A DNA stretch of 37,064 nucleotides. It comes from Clostridium sp. (GTDB lineage Bacteria; Bacillota_A; Clostridia; Lachnospirales; Lachnospiraceae). Within the stretch, counting starts at the first letter, position 1. Each line of letters begins with the position of its first letter. The notes beneath the pieces were generated by a model that did no database searches, was not told the origin of the DNA, and was given only the letters and a program-made list of their open reading frames with translations. The translations under genes were made by a program, and so were the position numbers. Where the stretch lies: contig JAMPAW010000018.1 in NCBI GenBank assembly GCA_023666975.1, forward strand, positions 1 to 37,064, read 5' to 3'. Shown in pieces: positions 1 to 9,506 of this stretch.

Positions 1-1
1 C

Positions 2-250
2 CGTCACGCCCTCTCTCTTTGCCATCTGCCTTACAAGCCTGTCCATCATTTCATTGCATTCCTCATCAACTTCCGCAAGGTGTTTCCATAATGTTTCCGA
101 CAAAAGCATATAAGAATAAACGCCCCTATGGTTTTCTTCCAAAAACTGTTTTCTCATCCTGCCATACTTTCCGATCTGGTATTCCGTTGTATCCGAAAGT
201 TTGAGGTCAGGAATCAGGTAATCGCCCTCCCAATGATAAGTGATTTCCAT
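2..250 (-). CDS. tnpV: TnpV-family transposon protein, N-terminal part (runs off the window)
   Basis: The reverse strand codes for 83 residues beginning MEITYHWEGDYLIPDL and continuing past the window edge. This opening, followed by the TTEYQIGKYGRMR stretch and RQMAKREGV near the cut end, matches the small TnpV proteins I know from transposons mobilised by TnpX-type large serine recombinases (Tn4451 relatives). Its molecular role is not established. The ATG at 250 is preceded by AAAGGCGG at a normal distance. It lies about 200 bases inside the point where the host helicase reading frame is broken, as expected for a gene close to one end of an inserted element. The rest of that element, including any recombinase, is outside the window. 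Confidence 0.8.
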   Translation of the reverse strand, partial: MEITYHWEGDYLIPDLKLSDTTEYQIGKYGRMRKQFLEENHRGVYSYMLLSETLWKHLAEVDEECNEMMDRLVRQMAKREGVT

Positions 251-372
251 ATACAACCGCCTTTCTTTGTGCTAAACTGTTTACAGATACGAAAAAAAGA
301 ATTATCACCTTCTTCCTTTACCACAACATCTGCAAGTTTCCATTCACCACAAATGAGCCAGCCGCATATGTT

Positions 373-407
373 GTATTTTAGCAGATGCACCATTTCCGCT
401 AAAATAC
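373..407. repeat. Perfect 10-bp inverted repeat near the transposon end
   Basis: GTATTTTAGC (373-382) is mirrored by GCTAAAATAC (398-407) with a 15-base spacer. It sits between the transposon boundary and tnpV. It could be a recombinase binding site, an operator for tnpV, or a hairpin in the tnpV leader. The stretch 251-453 otherwise holds no gene that I can see. Confidence 0.6.
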
Positions 408-431
408 TGTATTTGCAGGAAATGTTTACAT

Positions 432-550
432 CTACAGTTCACAACATATCACATCATCGAGGTACTGGCATTTCAGGTACATATCCATTGCCTTTTTGGA
501 ACCAGTGCTGGATATGCCCGACACATTGTTGATTTTAGAGAAAATCGACA
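432..550 (-). pseudogene. Helicase exon 2 fragment between intron and transposon
   Basis: When joined to the base at 3325, this stretch continues the helicase as L-S-I-F-S-K-I-N-N-V-S-G-I-S and on to KCQYLD. This is the conserved sequence that follows DEAHNFKN in the ICE helicases I know. Family resemblance stops at 454, where transposon DNA begins, and a TAG at 434-432 ends the frame. Exon 1 plus this piece is 4383 bases, exactly 1461 codons, so splicing would give a 1460-residue protein lacking the rest of the helicase domain and everything after it. Confidence 0.8.
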
Positions 551-599
551 ATAGCGATAGGTAAGGTTTTGAGGTTATCTCCGCCTTTTCCCCCGCTCC

Positions 600-633
600 A
601 CACCGGGCATGCGGCTTTCACCGCACCCGGCGT
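600..633 (-). ncRNA. Group II intron domain V
   Basis: The 34-nt reverse-strand sequence folds into the canonical domain V. An 8-bp lower stem pairs ACGCCGGG with CCCGGUGU. A 2-nt bulge follows, then an upper stem (GCGGU with GCCGC) is capped by a GAAA tetraloop. The catalytic triad position reads CGC. Domain VI and the 3' splice site follow within 50 bases. Confidence 0.88.
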
Positions 634-710
634 TCCATCAAACCAACTTACTACCCTCCATCGGGTTTCAACACTCTATGCCCTCATGGTACATATCGTG
701 CTTACAAATT

Positions 711-2618
711 TCACATATTTTTATACTTCTGAATCTTCTTTAATACCTTTTCGTCTATGTCTGGCGGTATCGCGCCATTGTTGACCATTCGGTAACAGTC
801 ATTGCATAGCCATATGAGATTCTGCACTTTATTTACTTTTTCAAGCGGAAGTTCCCCTTTAACGTGATAACAAAATTTCCTGTCATCTAAAAACAGCGGT
901 TTCTTACAGCATTTACATTTGCCTTTGTCCCTGTTATACGCATATTCCCTGTTCATGAAGTATTCAAAGTTAAATACCGTCTTTGCGTAGACCGACAACT
1001 GTATATCCCTTGCGGTATTAACGGACGGTCTGTCGCATGGAAGGGGCTTGCTTTTACTACGGTAGTAGCTGTAAATCCGCCTGCCCTCTTCCGTGTAAGG
1101 TGTCATGCGCTGGTCGAACGGTCTGCTTTCATACTTGCTATGCGTGATAAAAGCCATCGTGATTCCAAACCATTCTCCCTCAATGGGAACTGCGAATGTC
1201 TTGCTTTTATACCCCTCATGCCTGTGCGGAAGATTGCAAAGCTTTTCCATCGGAACTTGATACTTATTGTAATGCTTTGGAAATCTCCTTTTCCATACCG
1301 CCAATGCTGTATTGTTGATTCTCCTGTCAATGGCATGGAACGCATGGGAACAGATTGAGGGTTGCAGATACTGTGCCAGTCCTACAATCATGGAATTGAC
1401 ACGCTGTATCTGTGCCGCCTGTACGCTCCTTTCTGTGATTTCCCCTATCACACGGACTTCACTGGCAATCTTTTGAATCTTTTCTTTTAGCCGTTCCATA
1501 TCTGGCAATGGTTTCCCTACCAGATTTTCCGTCCATGTTTTCGGGTCTGGGGTTTTTCTCTTTTTCTCCGCTTTGACCACAAAACCGAGGAAGTGTATCC
1601 CCTCCGCCCTAAGGTCTGTTACAAACGTCTTTTCCTGTGACAGTTCCAGCTTCATTCTGTTCCTAAAATATTTTGTCAGCATACGTTTCAGCCTGTATGC
1701 TTCCTGTTCCGTTGATGTGAGGATTACCCAATCATCAGCAAAACGGAAGTTGTACTTCGGAGTGACGCCAGACCATTTCAGCCGCCGTGTATCATTGCAC
1801 TTGTGCTTGCATTGCCTGTGCGGTTCCATATACATTCTTCCTACAAACCAGTCAAAATCATTCAGATACACGTTTGACAGCAATGGCGACAAAATTCCGC
1901 CCTGCATTGTGCCGATGTCCGTGTCATTCATGGCACCGCTTTCAATATATCCAGCTTTCAACATCTGCTGTATCATCTTGATTACCCTCTTGTCATGGAT
2001 TCCAATGCGCCATATCTTCTTTAACAGGATTCTATGGTCGATATTGTCAAAACAGCCCCTGATGTCCCCTTCGACCGCCCACACTGGCTGGTCTGGGGAG
2101 CGTGTTGCTGAATTTATCACATTTATAATGTCACGTATTGCGTGTTTCTGTGCCCTGTAAGGGCGGAAACCGTAACTGTGCGGATAAAATTTTGCTTCAC
2201 ATATCGGTTCTATAACAATCCTCACACATTCCTGTATTATCCTGTCCAAAACTGTTGGAATGCCCAGTGGGCGCAGTTTTCCATTCTTTTTCGGGATATA
2301 TACCCGTCTTGCAGGCTTTGGTCTGTAATTACTGAAACTGTCTCTTATCAGTGCAGTCAATTCTTCTCTTGGCATTTGCAGATATTTATCCATTTTCGCC
2401 TGGTCAACGCCAGCCGTCTTACTGCCTTTGTTCGACTTAATGTTATGGATTGCGGTTACTATGGTCACTTCACTTACCATAGCTTCCACAAGACCTGTAA
2501 ATGCGATTCCCTCTTTCGATTTCTCATAAAGAAAATCTAAGGTCTGTTTCATCTCCGCTTCTGTTGAAAATCTGACGTTCAAATGCACAAGGCTATCACC
2601 TCGCAGTTCGTCACCCAT
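711..2618 (-). CDS. ltrA: Group II intron reverse transcriptase/maturase with HNH endonuclease
   Basis: A 635-residue protein that would promote splicing of its intron and copy it into new DNA sites. Reverse transcriptase motifs run through residues 60-350: IPKKNGKLRPLGIP near 108-121, SYGFRP at 148-153, QGGILSPLLSN at 239-249 and the catalytic FADD at 293-296 (the usual form is YADD; FADD is a tolerated variant). A maturase (domain X) region follows at about 380-470. The C-terminus has an HNH-type zinc/nuclease domain with Cys 568/571, Cys583-x-His585 and Cys 605/608. Length and domain order are complete, with no internal stop, so it is probably active. The ATG at 2618 has only a weak ribosome binding site, common for intron-encoded proteins. 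Confidence 0.93.
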   Translation of the reverse strand: MGDELRGDSLVHLNVRFSTEAEMKQTLDFLYEKSKEGIAFTGLVEAMVSEVTIVTAIHNIKSNKGSKTAGVDQAKMDKYLQMPREELTALIRDSFSNYRPKPARRVYIPKKNGKLRPLGIPTVLDRIIQECVRIVIEPICEAKFYPHSYGFRPYRAQKHAIRDIINVINSATRSPDQPVWAVEGDIRGCFDNIDHRILLKKIWRIGIHDKRVIKMIQQMLKAGYIESGAMNDTDIGTMQGGILSPLLSNVYLNDFDWFVGRMYMEPHRQCKHKCNDTRRLKWSGVTPKYNFRFADDWVILTSTEQEAYRLKRMLTKYFRNRMKLELSQEKTFVTDLRAEGIHFLGFVVKAEKKRKTPDPKTWTENLVGKPLPDMERLKEKIQKIASEVRVIGEITERSVQAAQIQRVNSMIVGLAQYLQPSICSHAFHAIDRRINNTALAVWKRRFPKHYNKYQVPMEKLCNLPHRHEGYKSKTFAVPIEGEWFGITMAFITHSKYESRPFDQRMTPYTEEGRRIYSYYRSKSKPLPCDRPSVNTARDIQLSVYAKTVFNFEYFMNREYAYNRDKGKCKCCKKPLFLDDRKFCYHVKGELPLEKVNKVQNLIWLCNDCYRMVNNGAIPPDIDEKVLKKIQKYKNM

Positions 2619-3324
2619 ATTTCAGGGAGTTACTATTTTCTTTTGTTTTGTGAAATTTGTAAATTGGTCTGACTAGTCCCCTTCGCCGTGGGCATTTCAG
2701 CCCGTGTGACTGGCTTATTCCAGTCTCAGACTACTATGGGACTGCTGACTGCCTGTATCTTCATCACTCTGTACAGCTCCAATACAGGCTCTCAAACGTT
2801 CCTAAATCTCTATCCTTTTGCAGATTTAACTGCTTGAAGACCTTAGGTCGCTACCTTACACCGTAGGGACAAATACACTTTGAATCATAGTTGCCGTGTA
2901 TTCCGCAAGGTATTCCAACCTTGCAGGAATGTATTGAAAAACCAGCAATACATTCTTCCCTAATCTTTCATCCTTTCGGATGCCGTTCACTCTTACGATG
3001 CTGCATAGCTTGTTCTGCGTGTAACCATAGTCTTCGGAAGACCGCACTATATATTCCATATCCATAAGGACTTAGGACATCAAGTTACGACTTCTTCACG
3101 CTTTATACGTGGGCGGATACAGCCGCCCCGCATAGTGAAGTATTATCTCGCACACCGCCTACGGCTTTGATATGCCATCATCAGCGTTGATTCCGTGTGG
3201 CAAGGGTAATTCTCCCTTGATTTCGAGATTTAAGTTCTGACAGTTCATTCTTATTTCTAATTGATTTCTGTCGGTCGGTTTCGGCAGATTTATCAGTCCT
3301 GCCTTGTGCGACAACGTTTCGCAC

Positions 3325-6300
3325 GGTTCTTGAAATTATGGGCTTCATCCACCATAATCGAGTCAATGCCAAGCTCCTCAAAAGTAATCAGGTCATCCTT
3401 TCTGCTCTCATCTGACAGGGATTTTAACTGCTCCTCCAGCTTTTTCTTCTGTGATTCCATCTGCTTGACCGTCCAGCGTTCCCCATTCTGATTTTTGATT
3501 TCTTCGATTGCATAGGAAATCTCTGAAATCTGGCTGTCAAGCATCATCTGCTTCCGCTCTTTGGAAATCGGGATTTTCTCAAACTGCGAATGGGACATAA
3601 TGATACAGTCATAATCCCCGGTTGCTATTCTGGAAACAAAACGCTTTCTTCTGCTTTTCTCAAAATCCCTTCCCGTTGCCACAAGAATATTCGCAGACGG
3701 ATACAGCCTCATAAATTCCCCGGCAGTCTGTCCAATCAAGGACTTCGGCACCACAATGACATTCTTGTTGGCTAGTCCGAGTCTTTTTTGCTCCATACAT
3801 GCCGCCATCATTGTAAAAGTCTTTCCGGCTCCCACACAATGGGCAAGTAAGGTATTTCCTCCAAGAAGGATTCTTGCCACTGCATTTTTCTGATGGTCCC
3901 GCAGCTTGATTTCCGGATTCATGCCCGGAAAAACAAGGTGGGAGCCGTCATAGGAACGGAGCCGGATATTGTTAAAGGTTTCATTATAATACTGCACATA
4001 TTTCTGTCTCCGCTCCGCATCCTTAAATATCCAGCTCTTGAACGCCTCTTTGATCTGGTTCTGCTTTTCCCTTGCAAGCATGGTTTCCGTCTTATTCAGC
4101 ACATACCGTACTTTCCCATCCTCCTCCACCCTGTCACGGACTGTCACGGTACGCAGATTCAGCGTTTCTTCTATAATAGAATAAGCATCCATCCGTTTCG
4201 TTCCATAGGTTTCCGTTGCTGCTACGGATGTTTTATCCAATGCTTTGTTTTCAATAAACCAGTTCATGTTGTAGGTATTTAACTTTACCTGTATTCCATG
4301 GCTGTAATACCGGCTCCTGACCGCCTGTGCCCTTCTCGGCGTGCCAAGCAGTTCATAGGCAAACTGTTCGTAATCCTCCGGCTCTATCCATGTGGTTCCA
4401 AGACGCACATCAATCTCTGAGGCATCCAGGTCTTTCGGCTGCACCTGGCTGAGCGCCTCCACATTTACGGCAAACAGCCCGCCTCTTTCTCCCGCATATG
4501 CCTTTGCAATCCTGAGTTTGTCACGGACATTGCCGGAAAGATATTCATCTGCTGTTTTCCATCCCATGCAGAGATTGTTTTCGTTATATTCCGTAGGGTC
4601 AAGGAACACAAGCCCCGTCAGTTCTTCCATGAGGGCATCCCGCTTCAGTTCTGCCTCCGCCTCATCCGACAGAATGCTTCCCTCCGGAAGCTCCGCCGTT
4701 TTATCCTTTATATCCGGTTCATAAATACTCAGCATAAAAGGAATGTTTACCCCTCCATACTCATTGACGGAGATATTTAAGGCTTCCACCGCTGTCTCCA
4801 CCCTGCCCGGCACGGTTTTCGGGCGGATTGTCTGTTTGTAAAACATATCCGCTTTTTCTACCCTGCCATCCTCATCCACTACTTCAAGGGAACATAAAAG
4901 CGGGTAATCCGCATCATCACGGAATGCCCGCATACTGCCCTGTCCGGTAATCGGTCCGTACTTTTCTACATAGGCATCATACTTCTGATTCAGGATTGTC
5001 TGCTGATATTTTAATTCCGCCTCGCTGCATCCCTCTGTCTGAATGGAGATAAGCTGTCTTGTGACATTACGGATTTCATCCAACAGCCGGATTTTTTCTT
5101 CCATGTTTGCCGACACCTCCTTTAAGTACATCCTGGAGTTTTCCCGGTAATACAGCTTGCCGTCAACAAAGGCGTAGGTGTAATTTTTCACATCAGGATC
5201 GGCATCAATAACATCTTTGGAAGCTTCCCCCTCCTCTAAAAATTCTTCCACTTCCGTAATTTTCCCTTCAAGCCTTCCGACTGCCTCCTTTAATGCGGCT
5301 TTCAGGTCAAAGTTTTCCACATGGTTGATACAGCTTGTATATTTGCTTCCGTTTCCGAACATCCGGCTGTCATATTCCATTTTTCCAAGCATCATCTCCG
5401 GATGTTCGGCAAAGTAAGAGTTGACCGCTATGCCATCCTCCGTATGTCCTAAATACACCCAGTCCGGCTCCACAGCAGTCTTTTTCTCCCGCTTTTGTAA
5501 AAAGACAATATCGCTCGTTACATCGGTTCCGGCGCTGTCCTTAAATGCTGTATTGGGCAGCCGGATTGCTCCAATCAGCTCCGCACGTTCCGCAAGATAC
5601 TTTCGTACTGTGGGATTTGCCTTATCAAGCGTACCCTTGCTTGTGACAAAGGCCACAATGCCTCCCGGTCTGACTTTATCTAATGCCTTTGCAAAGAAGT
5701 AGTCATGGATACGGAAGTTATGCTTTGCATATCTGGAATCAAAGAGTTTGTAATCTCCAAAAGGCACGTTGCCCACTGCTGCATCAAACAGGTTGTCTGG
5801 ATATTGTGTTTCTTCAAATCCCTTTATGCTGATTTCCGCCTTTGGATAAAGAAGTTTTGCAATTCTGCCGGAAATATCATCCTTTTCCACGCCATAGAGT
5901 TTACTCTCTGCAAGACTGTCAGGCAGATTTCCAAAGAAATGCCCCACACCCATTGCCGGTTCTAAAATACTTCCACCCTTAAATCCAAATCGCTCCAACG
6001 CCTCAAAGACTGCTTCCGTAATGACCGGAGCAGTATAAAATGCGGTATTGACGGAATCTCTTGCCGCTTCATATTCCTTTTCGGAAAGCAGTTCTTTTAA
6101 TTCCCCGTATTCTTTCTTCCAGCCCTCGTTCTTTTCGTCAAATGCCTGCGGGATGCCTCCCCATCCCACATATCTCACAAGTATCTTCTGCTCTTCCTTC
6201 GTGGCGGCACGTTCCTCTCTCTCTATCTGCTTTAACAGACGGACAGCCTGCACATTCCATTGGTATCTTGTTTTCTGACCACCTTTCGGAAGTTCCTCTT

Positions 6301-7588
6301 CAAAGCGGAAGTTTTCTGACCGGTCAAAAGCATCCCCATTTTGGACAAAAGAAAAGGAAGCCTGTTGATGGCCTCCTTCTTCCAGTGTTCCGGTGGAATT
6401 GATTTCCTCCAGTTCCCTGCTTATTTCTTTTTCTAACTGCCTGCGGTTCTCCTCCGCTTCTTTATCTTCTAGTGGAATTTCATCACAATCTCTGTCAACA
6501 CGATTTCTTCCGCCTGCATCTTCGCCTGCTCTCTTAAGCTCCACAATTCCATTGTAGAGTTCGGATTCTCCGGTTTGTTTTTCTTCAGATAATCCATTTC
6601 CAGTATCTCCAGCATCCGGTTCGCCTCTTCCTCTACTTCCTGCATTTTCTCCCCCAGTTTCCCGAATCTCATGAGCATCATATACCGTTCTCTGTGGTTC
6701 TCCCTCAGATATTCCGCCGCCTTTATTGCGAACCTGCCGAGATTCGTCATGGATATCTTCCCTTCCGGTAATGTCAGGTCGGGATACAGCATCCCATCTG
6801 GCGCTTTGTGATATGTCATCAACTCTGCCATAAGCAATACTCCTTTCCATCTGTGTCAGTTCTTTTGCAATATTTCTCAGCACTTCACAGGATATATCGC
6901 TTACAAGTGATCCCAAACGGTAGACCTCTTCTTCCGATGAAAATGCGGTAATGAAAGAAAAATCCTGTTTTTCAGAGGAAATATCAAAGCCGCACCTTGT
7001 AAATACCGCATACTCGACGCTCCTTTTTAACACTTCCTCCGCCGTAATCTCTTGCGTTTTATCATCTGCCAAAATTCTTTTCGTTCCTGCTAAATTTACA
7101 AACCCGGTAATCCTGTCCGTAAATTCTGAGTCCATTATGACTCTGATTCGCTTCTCTGTAAAGGCTTTTAAATAATCAGCTGCCGCTTTATCCGTAATTC
7201 CTGATTCGGTCTCCCTATTCTCTTTTTTCAGGTATGCCGCATAAGCCTCCATGTTATCCGCATGAAGCTCCCATGTGAGTTTCCTGTTCCTGCCTCCTGT
7301 ATCACTGATATCAAATACATGGCGCATTTCCGGTCTTAATGCCCTGGATGGAAAAATGGCAATGCCTTTGCTTCCCCGCTTTACATATCTTCCGACCTTC
7401 TTCCATGTATCAAAATCTGCGACCAGCGTGGCCTGTGGGCGCTGCATATACACCATGAGGATATTGTCAAATTCATACCGGTATAACTGTCCCGTCAGGC
7501 GGCATATGCTTTTCCACTGTTCCTGACCCTTTACCGCTTCACAGATTGCCGCATCGTAAATCTGATTCACTTTATAATCAACACTCAT
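3325..7588 (-). CDS. ArdC/N6-adenine methylase/SNF2-type helicase, exon 1 (interrupted gene)
   Basis: Exon 1 encodes 1421 residues of the giant multi-domain protein typical of clostridial ICEs (usually over 2000 residues). Residues 1-90 resemble the ArdC N-terminal single-strand-binding/antirestriction domain. An acidic linker runs from about 250 to 430. An N6-adenine methylase follows, with motif [11 protein letters not shown] at about 542-551 and a variant catalytic NVPF at 607-610 (NPPF-like). A helicase begins near 1240 with Walker A GAGKT and DEAH at 1414-1417. The ATG at 7588 follows GGGGAGAGGAG. Just after DEAHNFKN the gene is split by the group II intron, and 97 bases further on by a transposon. 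Its proposed role is protecting or processing incoming DNA during transfer; that is family-level inference. Confidence 0.88.
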
Positions 7589-7619
7589 TTACTCCTCTCC
7601 CCTTTATGCATCAGCATGG

Positions 7620-8183
7620 TTATATATTCAGGATTGCTTCCCGTATATCTCTTCCATCTATTTCATTTCCAAGACAGTCCCATCCCTCGCAGTCCTGTCT
7701 TGCAAACAGTTCTATCCGGGGAAGGTCCCCGCATAATTTCACAATCCTCTCCCGGATTTCATCAGGTTTTTTGCTGTGTTCCATGATTCTTGCATCACAG
7801 ACCTGCGGAACTGCCTTTGACATCCGTTTGGGTCTGCCTCTTGTGCCAAGTATGCAGATTTCGGAATTGGAACGGGTCCAGAATCCCAGACCAAGGAAAA
7901 AGGTGTCAGCCTTCTTATTTCTTTTTACCCAGTTAAACCCACAGGTCTTATAGGTAAATCCCCAGCTTTCCATAACAGAAATTCCTTCTAAAAGGCAGGG
8001 AAAAGTTACCCATAAAAAAAGAATACAGTCATCATCGGCAATGGACTCTACCGGTAATGACCGTATATCTTCAATATTCATGGTATGATAATGATTCTCA
8101 GCGCTTCTTCCTTTTCCCTTCTTTGAGTATACCTTATACTGCCATGGCGGATCGGCATAAATAATGTTATATTTCTTTCCCAC
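7620..8183 (-). CDS. MT-A70 family adenine-N6 DNA methyltransferase
   Basis: A 187-residue protein with the catalytic DPPW motif at residues 11-14, preceded by the hydrophobic strand YNIIYA, and CILFLWVT further on. This is the MT-A70-like layout used by phage and plasmid orphan adenine methyltransferases, which transfer a methyl group from S-adenosylmethionine to adenine N6. The start is GTG at 8183, placed 8 bases after GAGGAGGAG, which is also the end of the upstream gene; the two genes are 5 bases apart and probably translationally coupled. No restriction enzyme is nearby, so I infer self-protection or anti-restriction rather than a restriction-modification pair. Confidence 0.87.
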   Translation of the reverse strand: MGKKYNIIYADPPWQYKVYSKKGKGRSAENHYHTMNIEDIRSLPVESIADDDCILFLWVTFPCLLEGISVMESWGFTYKTCGFNWVKRNKKADTFFLGLGFWTRSNSEICILGTRGRPKRMSKAVPQVCDARIMEHSKKPDEIRERIVKLCGDLPRIELFARQDCEGWDCLGNEIDGRDIREAILNI

Positions 8184-8188
8184 TCTTC

Positions 8189-8563
8189 TTACTCCTCCTC
8201 TGCCTTTACCAGCATGGAAAAGAGTTTATATTCCTCCTTATCAAGCTCCACCACAACAGCTGTTTCCATCTCCCTGTTTTCCGCCTTCTCTGCCGCCTTT
8301 TTTATCTTCTTTACTAAACGGAGGAGAATGAAGTTTTCTTTAGACATTTCCATACTCTGCTGAAAGGTTATTTCCTCCATTTCAAGCTGTCCCTGTCTCT
8401 TTTGTATTATTTCCCCCAGTCTCAGCTTGACAGTCCTGGCATCTGCAGGATTCATGGATACTTCCGCCTTTGTTCTGCCGGACTGCTCCCACTCCTTATG
8501 CAGCAGCTTTACCAGATGTCTCATGTTTCTTACCACTTCTTTTTCCGTTATCTGTTCCGTCAT
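8189..8563 (-). CDS. Small charged protein of the ICE, unrecognised
   Basis: A 124-residue, Lys/Glu-rich, probably helical protein with no motif I can name and no signal peptide or membrane segment. The ATG at 8563 follows CAGGGG. It is packed between the 304-residue protein and the MT-A70 gene with 5-13 base gaps, so it is part of the same operon. The repeated heptad-like pattern of charged and Leu/Met residues suggests a coiled-coil or DNA-associated accessory protein, but that is only a guess. Confidence 0.7.
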   Translation of the reverse strand: MTEQITEKEVVRNMRHLVKLLHKEWEQSGRTKAEVSMNPADARTVKLRLGEIIQKRQGQLEMEEITFQQSMEMSKENFILLRLVKKIKKAAEKAENREMETAVVVELDKEEYKLFSMLVKAEEE

Positions 8564-8576
8564 AAATAATCCCCTG

Positions 8577-9491
8577 TTATCTTGATTTCTCTTCCTGTTT
8601 TTCCTTTCTCTTTTCTTCGCTGAAACCTATCCGCTGGTCATAGTGTCCTTTCTGAAGCAATCTTTCAAATTCCTCATAATCCTTAGTTCCAAATGCTTCC
8701 AGCATACTTTTTTCCGCTGCCCATTGAACTGCAAATGCCAGCCTGTCATCCTTGGAAAGCCATTGATATACATGAAACTGCCTTCTTGCTTCATCCCGGT
8801 ATTCGTCTACAGTTGCCATTTCATGGACTGCGCCATAATCCTGCATGATTTCCGGAAGATTAAGTTTCATAATATTGTGTCCGAGATAAATACCATGCCC
8901 CCATTCCACACCCCGGATTACATTGTCTGCACTCAAAGGCTCCCCTTTCGGAAAACGCTCATACATGACAGTATTAATGGCTAAGAGAAACTGTCCGTCA
9001 GCCTGTGCCATTAACAGCAGATTCCGTTCACTTAATACAGACAATACACGATAATCACATCCATTTAAGTTATGCAGAATCTCTCCCCGTTTAAAGCTGT
9101 ATTCCTTCGCTTCATATTGTAAGGAAGTACAGAAGCCGCCTTCACTCTTTCCCATACCATATGCCTTCAATACCTCCATGCATTCCGTACTGCACTTTTC
9201 TTTATCGAAAACAACCTTTTCTTCCTCCAAAATTCCTGAAACAAAACATTTTAACTCTACCTCACTGCTGCAAAACTTCGCATAATATGAACGGTTCGGT
9301 GCTGCATAAACCTCCGAAAATGCTTTGTTCTGCTTTGTACGGTACAATTCATCTACTGCCTCGGACAAATCCGTTACATTATCAAGGTAAATCTCTGCCA
9401 GCAATTTGAAATAATCCTTAACCGTGGACAGATAATTTGTCTCCGTTCCTTTTTGATTTTCTGTTACCAGTATCACATCCTCTAATCTCAT
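8577..9491 (-). CDS. ICE accessory protein, unrecognised (304 residues)
   Basis: A soluble 304-residue protein. The central part (about residues 128-205) has a small beta-rich pattern, GEILHNLNGCDYRVL...EWGHGIYLG, of the kind seen in small domains of large polyvalent mobile-element proteins; I cannot assign a named family. The C-terminal 80 residues are helical and end in a Lys/Glu tail. The ATG at 9491 follows AAGGGAG. The gene lies 15 bases after the NlpC/P60 protein gene and is clearly in the transfer operon. Its role is unknown. Confidence 0.7.
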   Translation of the reverse strand: MRLEDVILVTENQKGTETNYLSTVKDYFKLLAEIYLDNVTDLSEAVDELYRTKQNKAFSEVYAAPNRSYYAKFCSSEVELKCFVSGILEEEKVVFDKEKCSTECMEVLKAYGMGKSEGGFCTSLQYEAKEYSFKRGEILHNLNGCDYRVLSVLSERNLLLMAQADGQFLLAINTVMYERFPKGEPLSADNVIRGVEWGHGIYLGHNIMKLNLPEIMQDYGAVHEMATVDEYRDEARRQFHVYQWLSKDDRLAFAVQWAAEKSMLEAFGTKDYEEFERLLQKGHYDQRIGFSEEKRKEKQEEKSR

Positions 9492-9506
9492 AATTCTCCC
9501 TTCTTT

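Larger units (their letters stand above)
1..453. mobile_element. End of a TnpX/TnpV-type transposon inserted in the helicase gene
   Basis: The helicase frame, once the intron is removed, reads ...KCQYLD and then loses family resemblance at a GA dinucleotide (reverse strand 455-454); a TAG stop follows at 434-432. Beyond that point there is non-coding DNA and then tnpV. Tn4451-type recombinases insert at GA dinucleotides (established knowledge), so I place the boundary at about 453/454. The exact base is inferred. Only one end is in the window. Confidence 0.65.
551..3324 (-). mobile_element. Group II intron with LtrA-type maturase
   Basis: The intron RNA starts with GTGCGA at 3324 and ends with CTATCGCTAT at 551 (terminal AU fits the AY consensus). 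Exon bases AAC C at the 5' side and TG TCG at the 3' side rejoin to Asn-Leu-Ser, giving the expected helicase sequence, so the boundaries are fixed by coding logic. A textbook domain V lies at 600-633. The maturase at 711-2618 sits in domain IV. Bases 2619-3324 have no convincing gene and would be domains I-III. The first bases GTGCGA can also pair with TCGCAC 7 bases downstream. The insertion destroys the helicase unless splicing is efficient. Confidence 0.92.

Noticed and set aside
1573..2160. 195-codon plus-strand frame opposite the maturase
   Set aside because: It is the complement of a complete reverse transcriptase with all its motifs; no start signal or recognisable domain.
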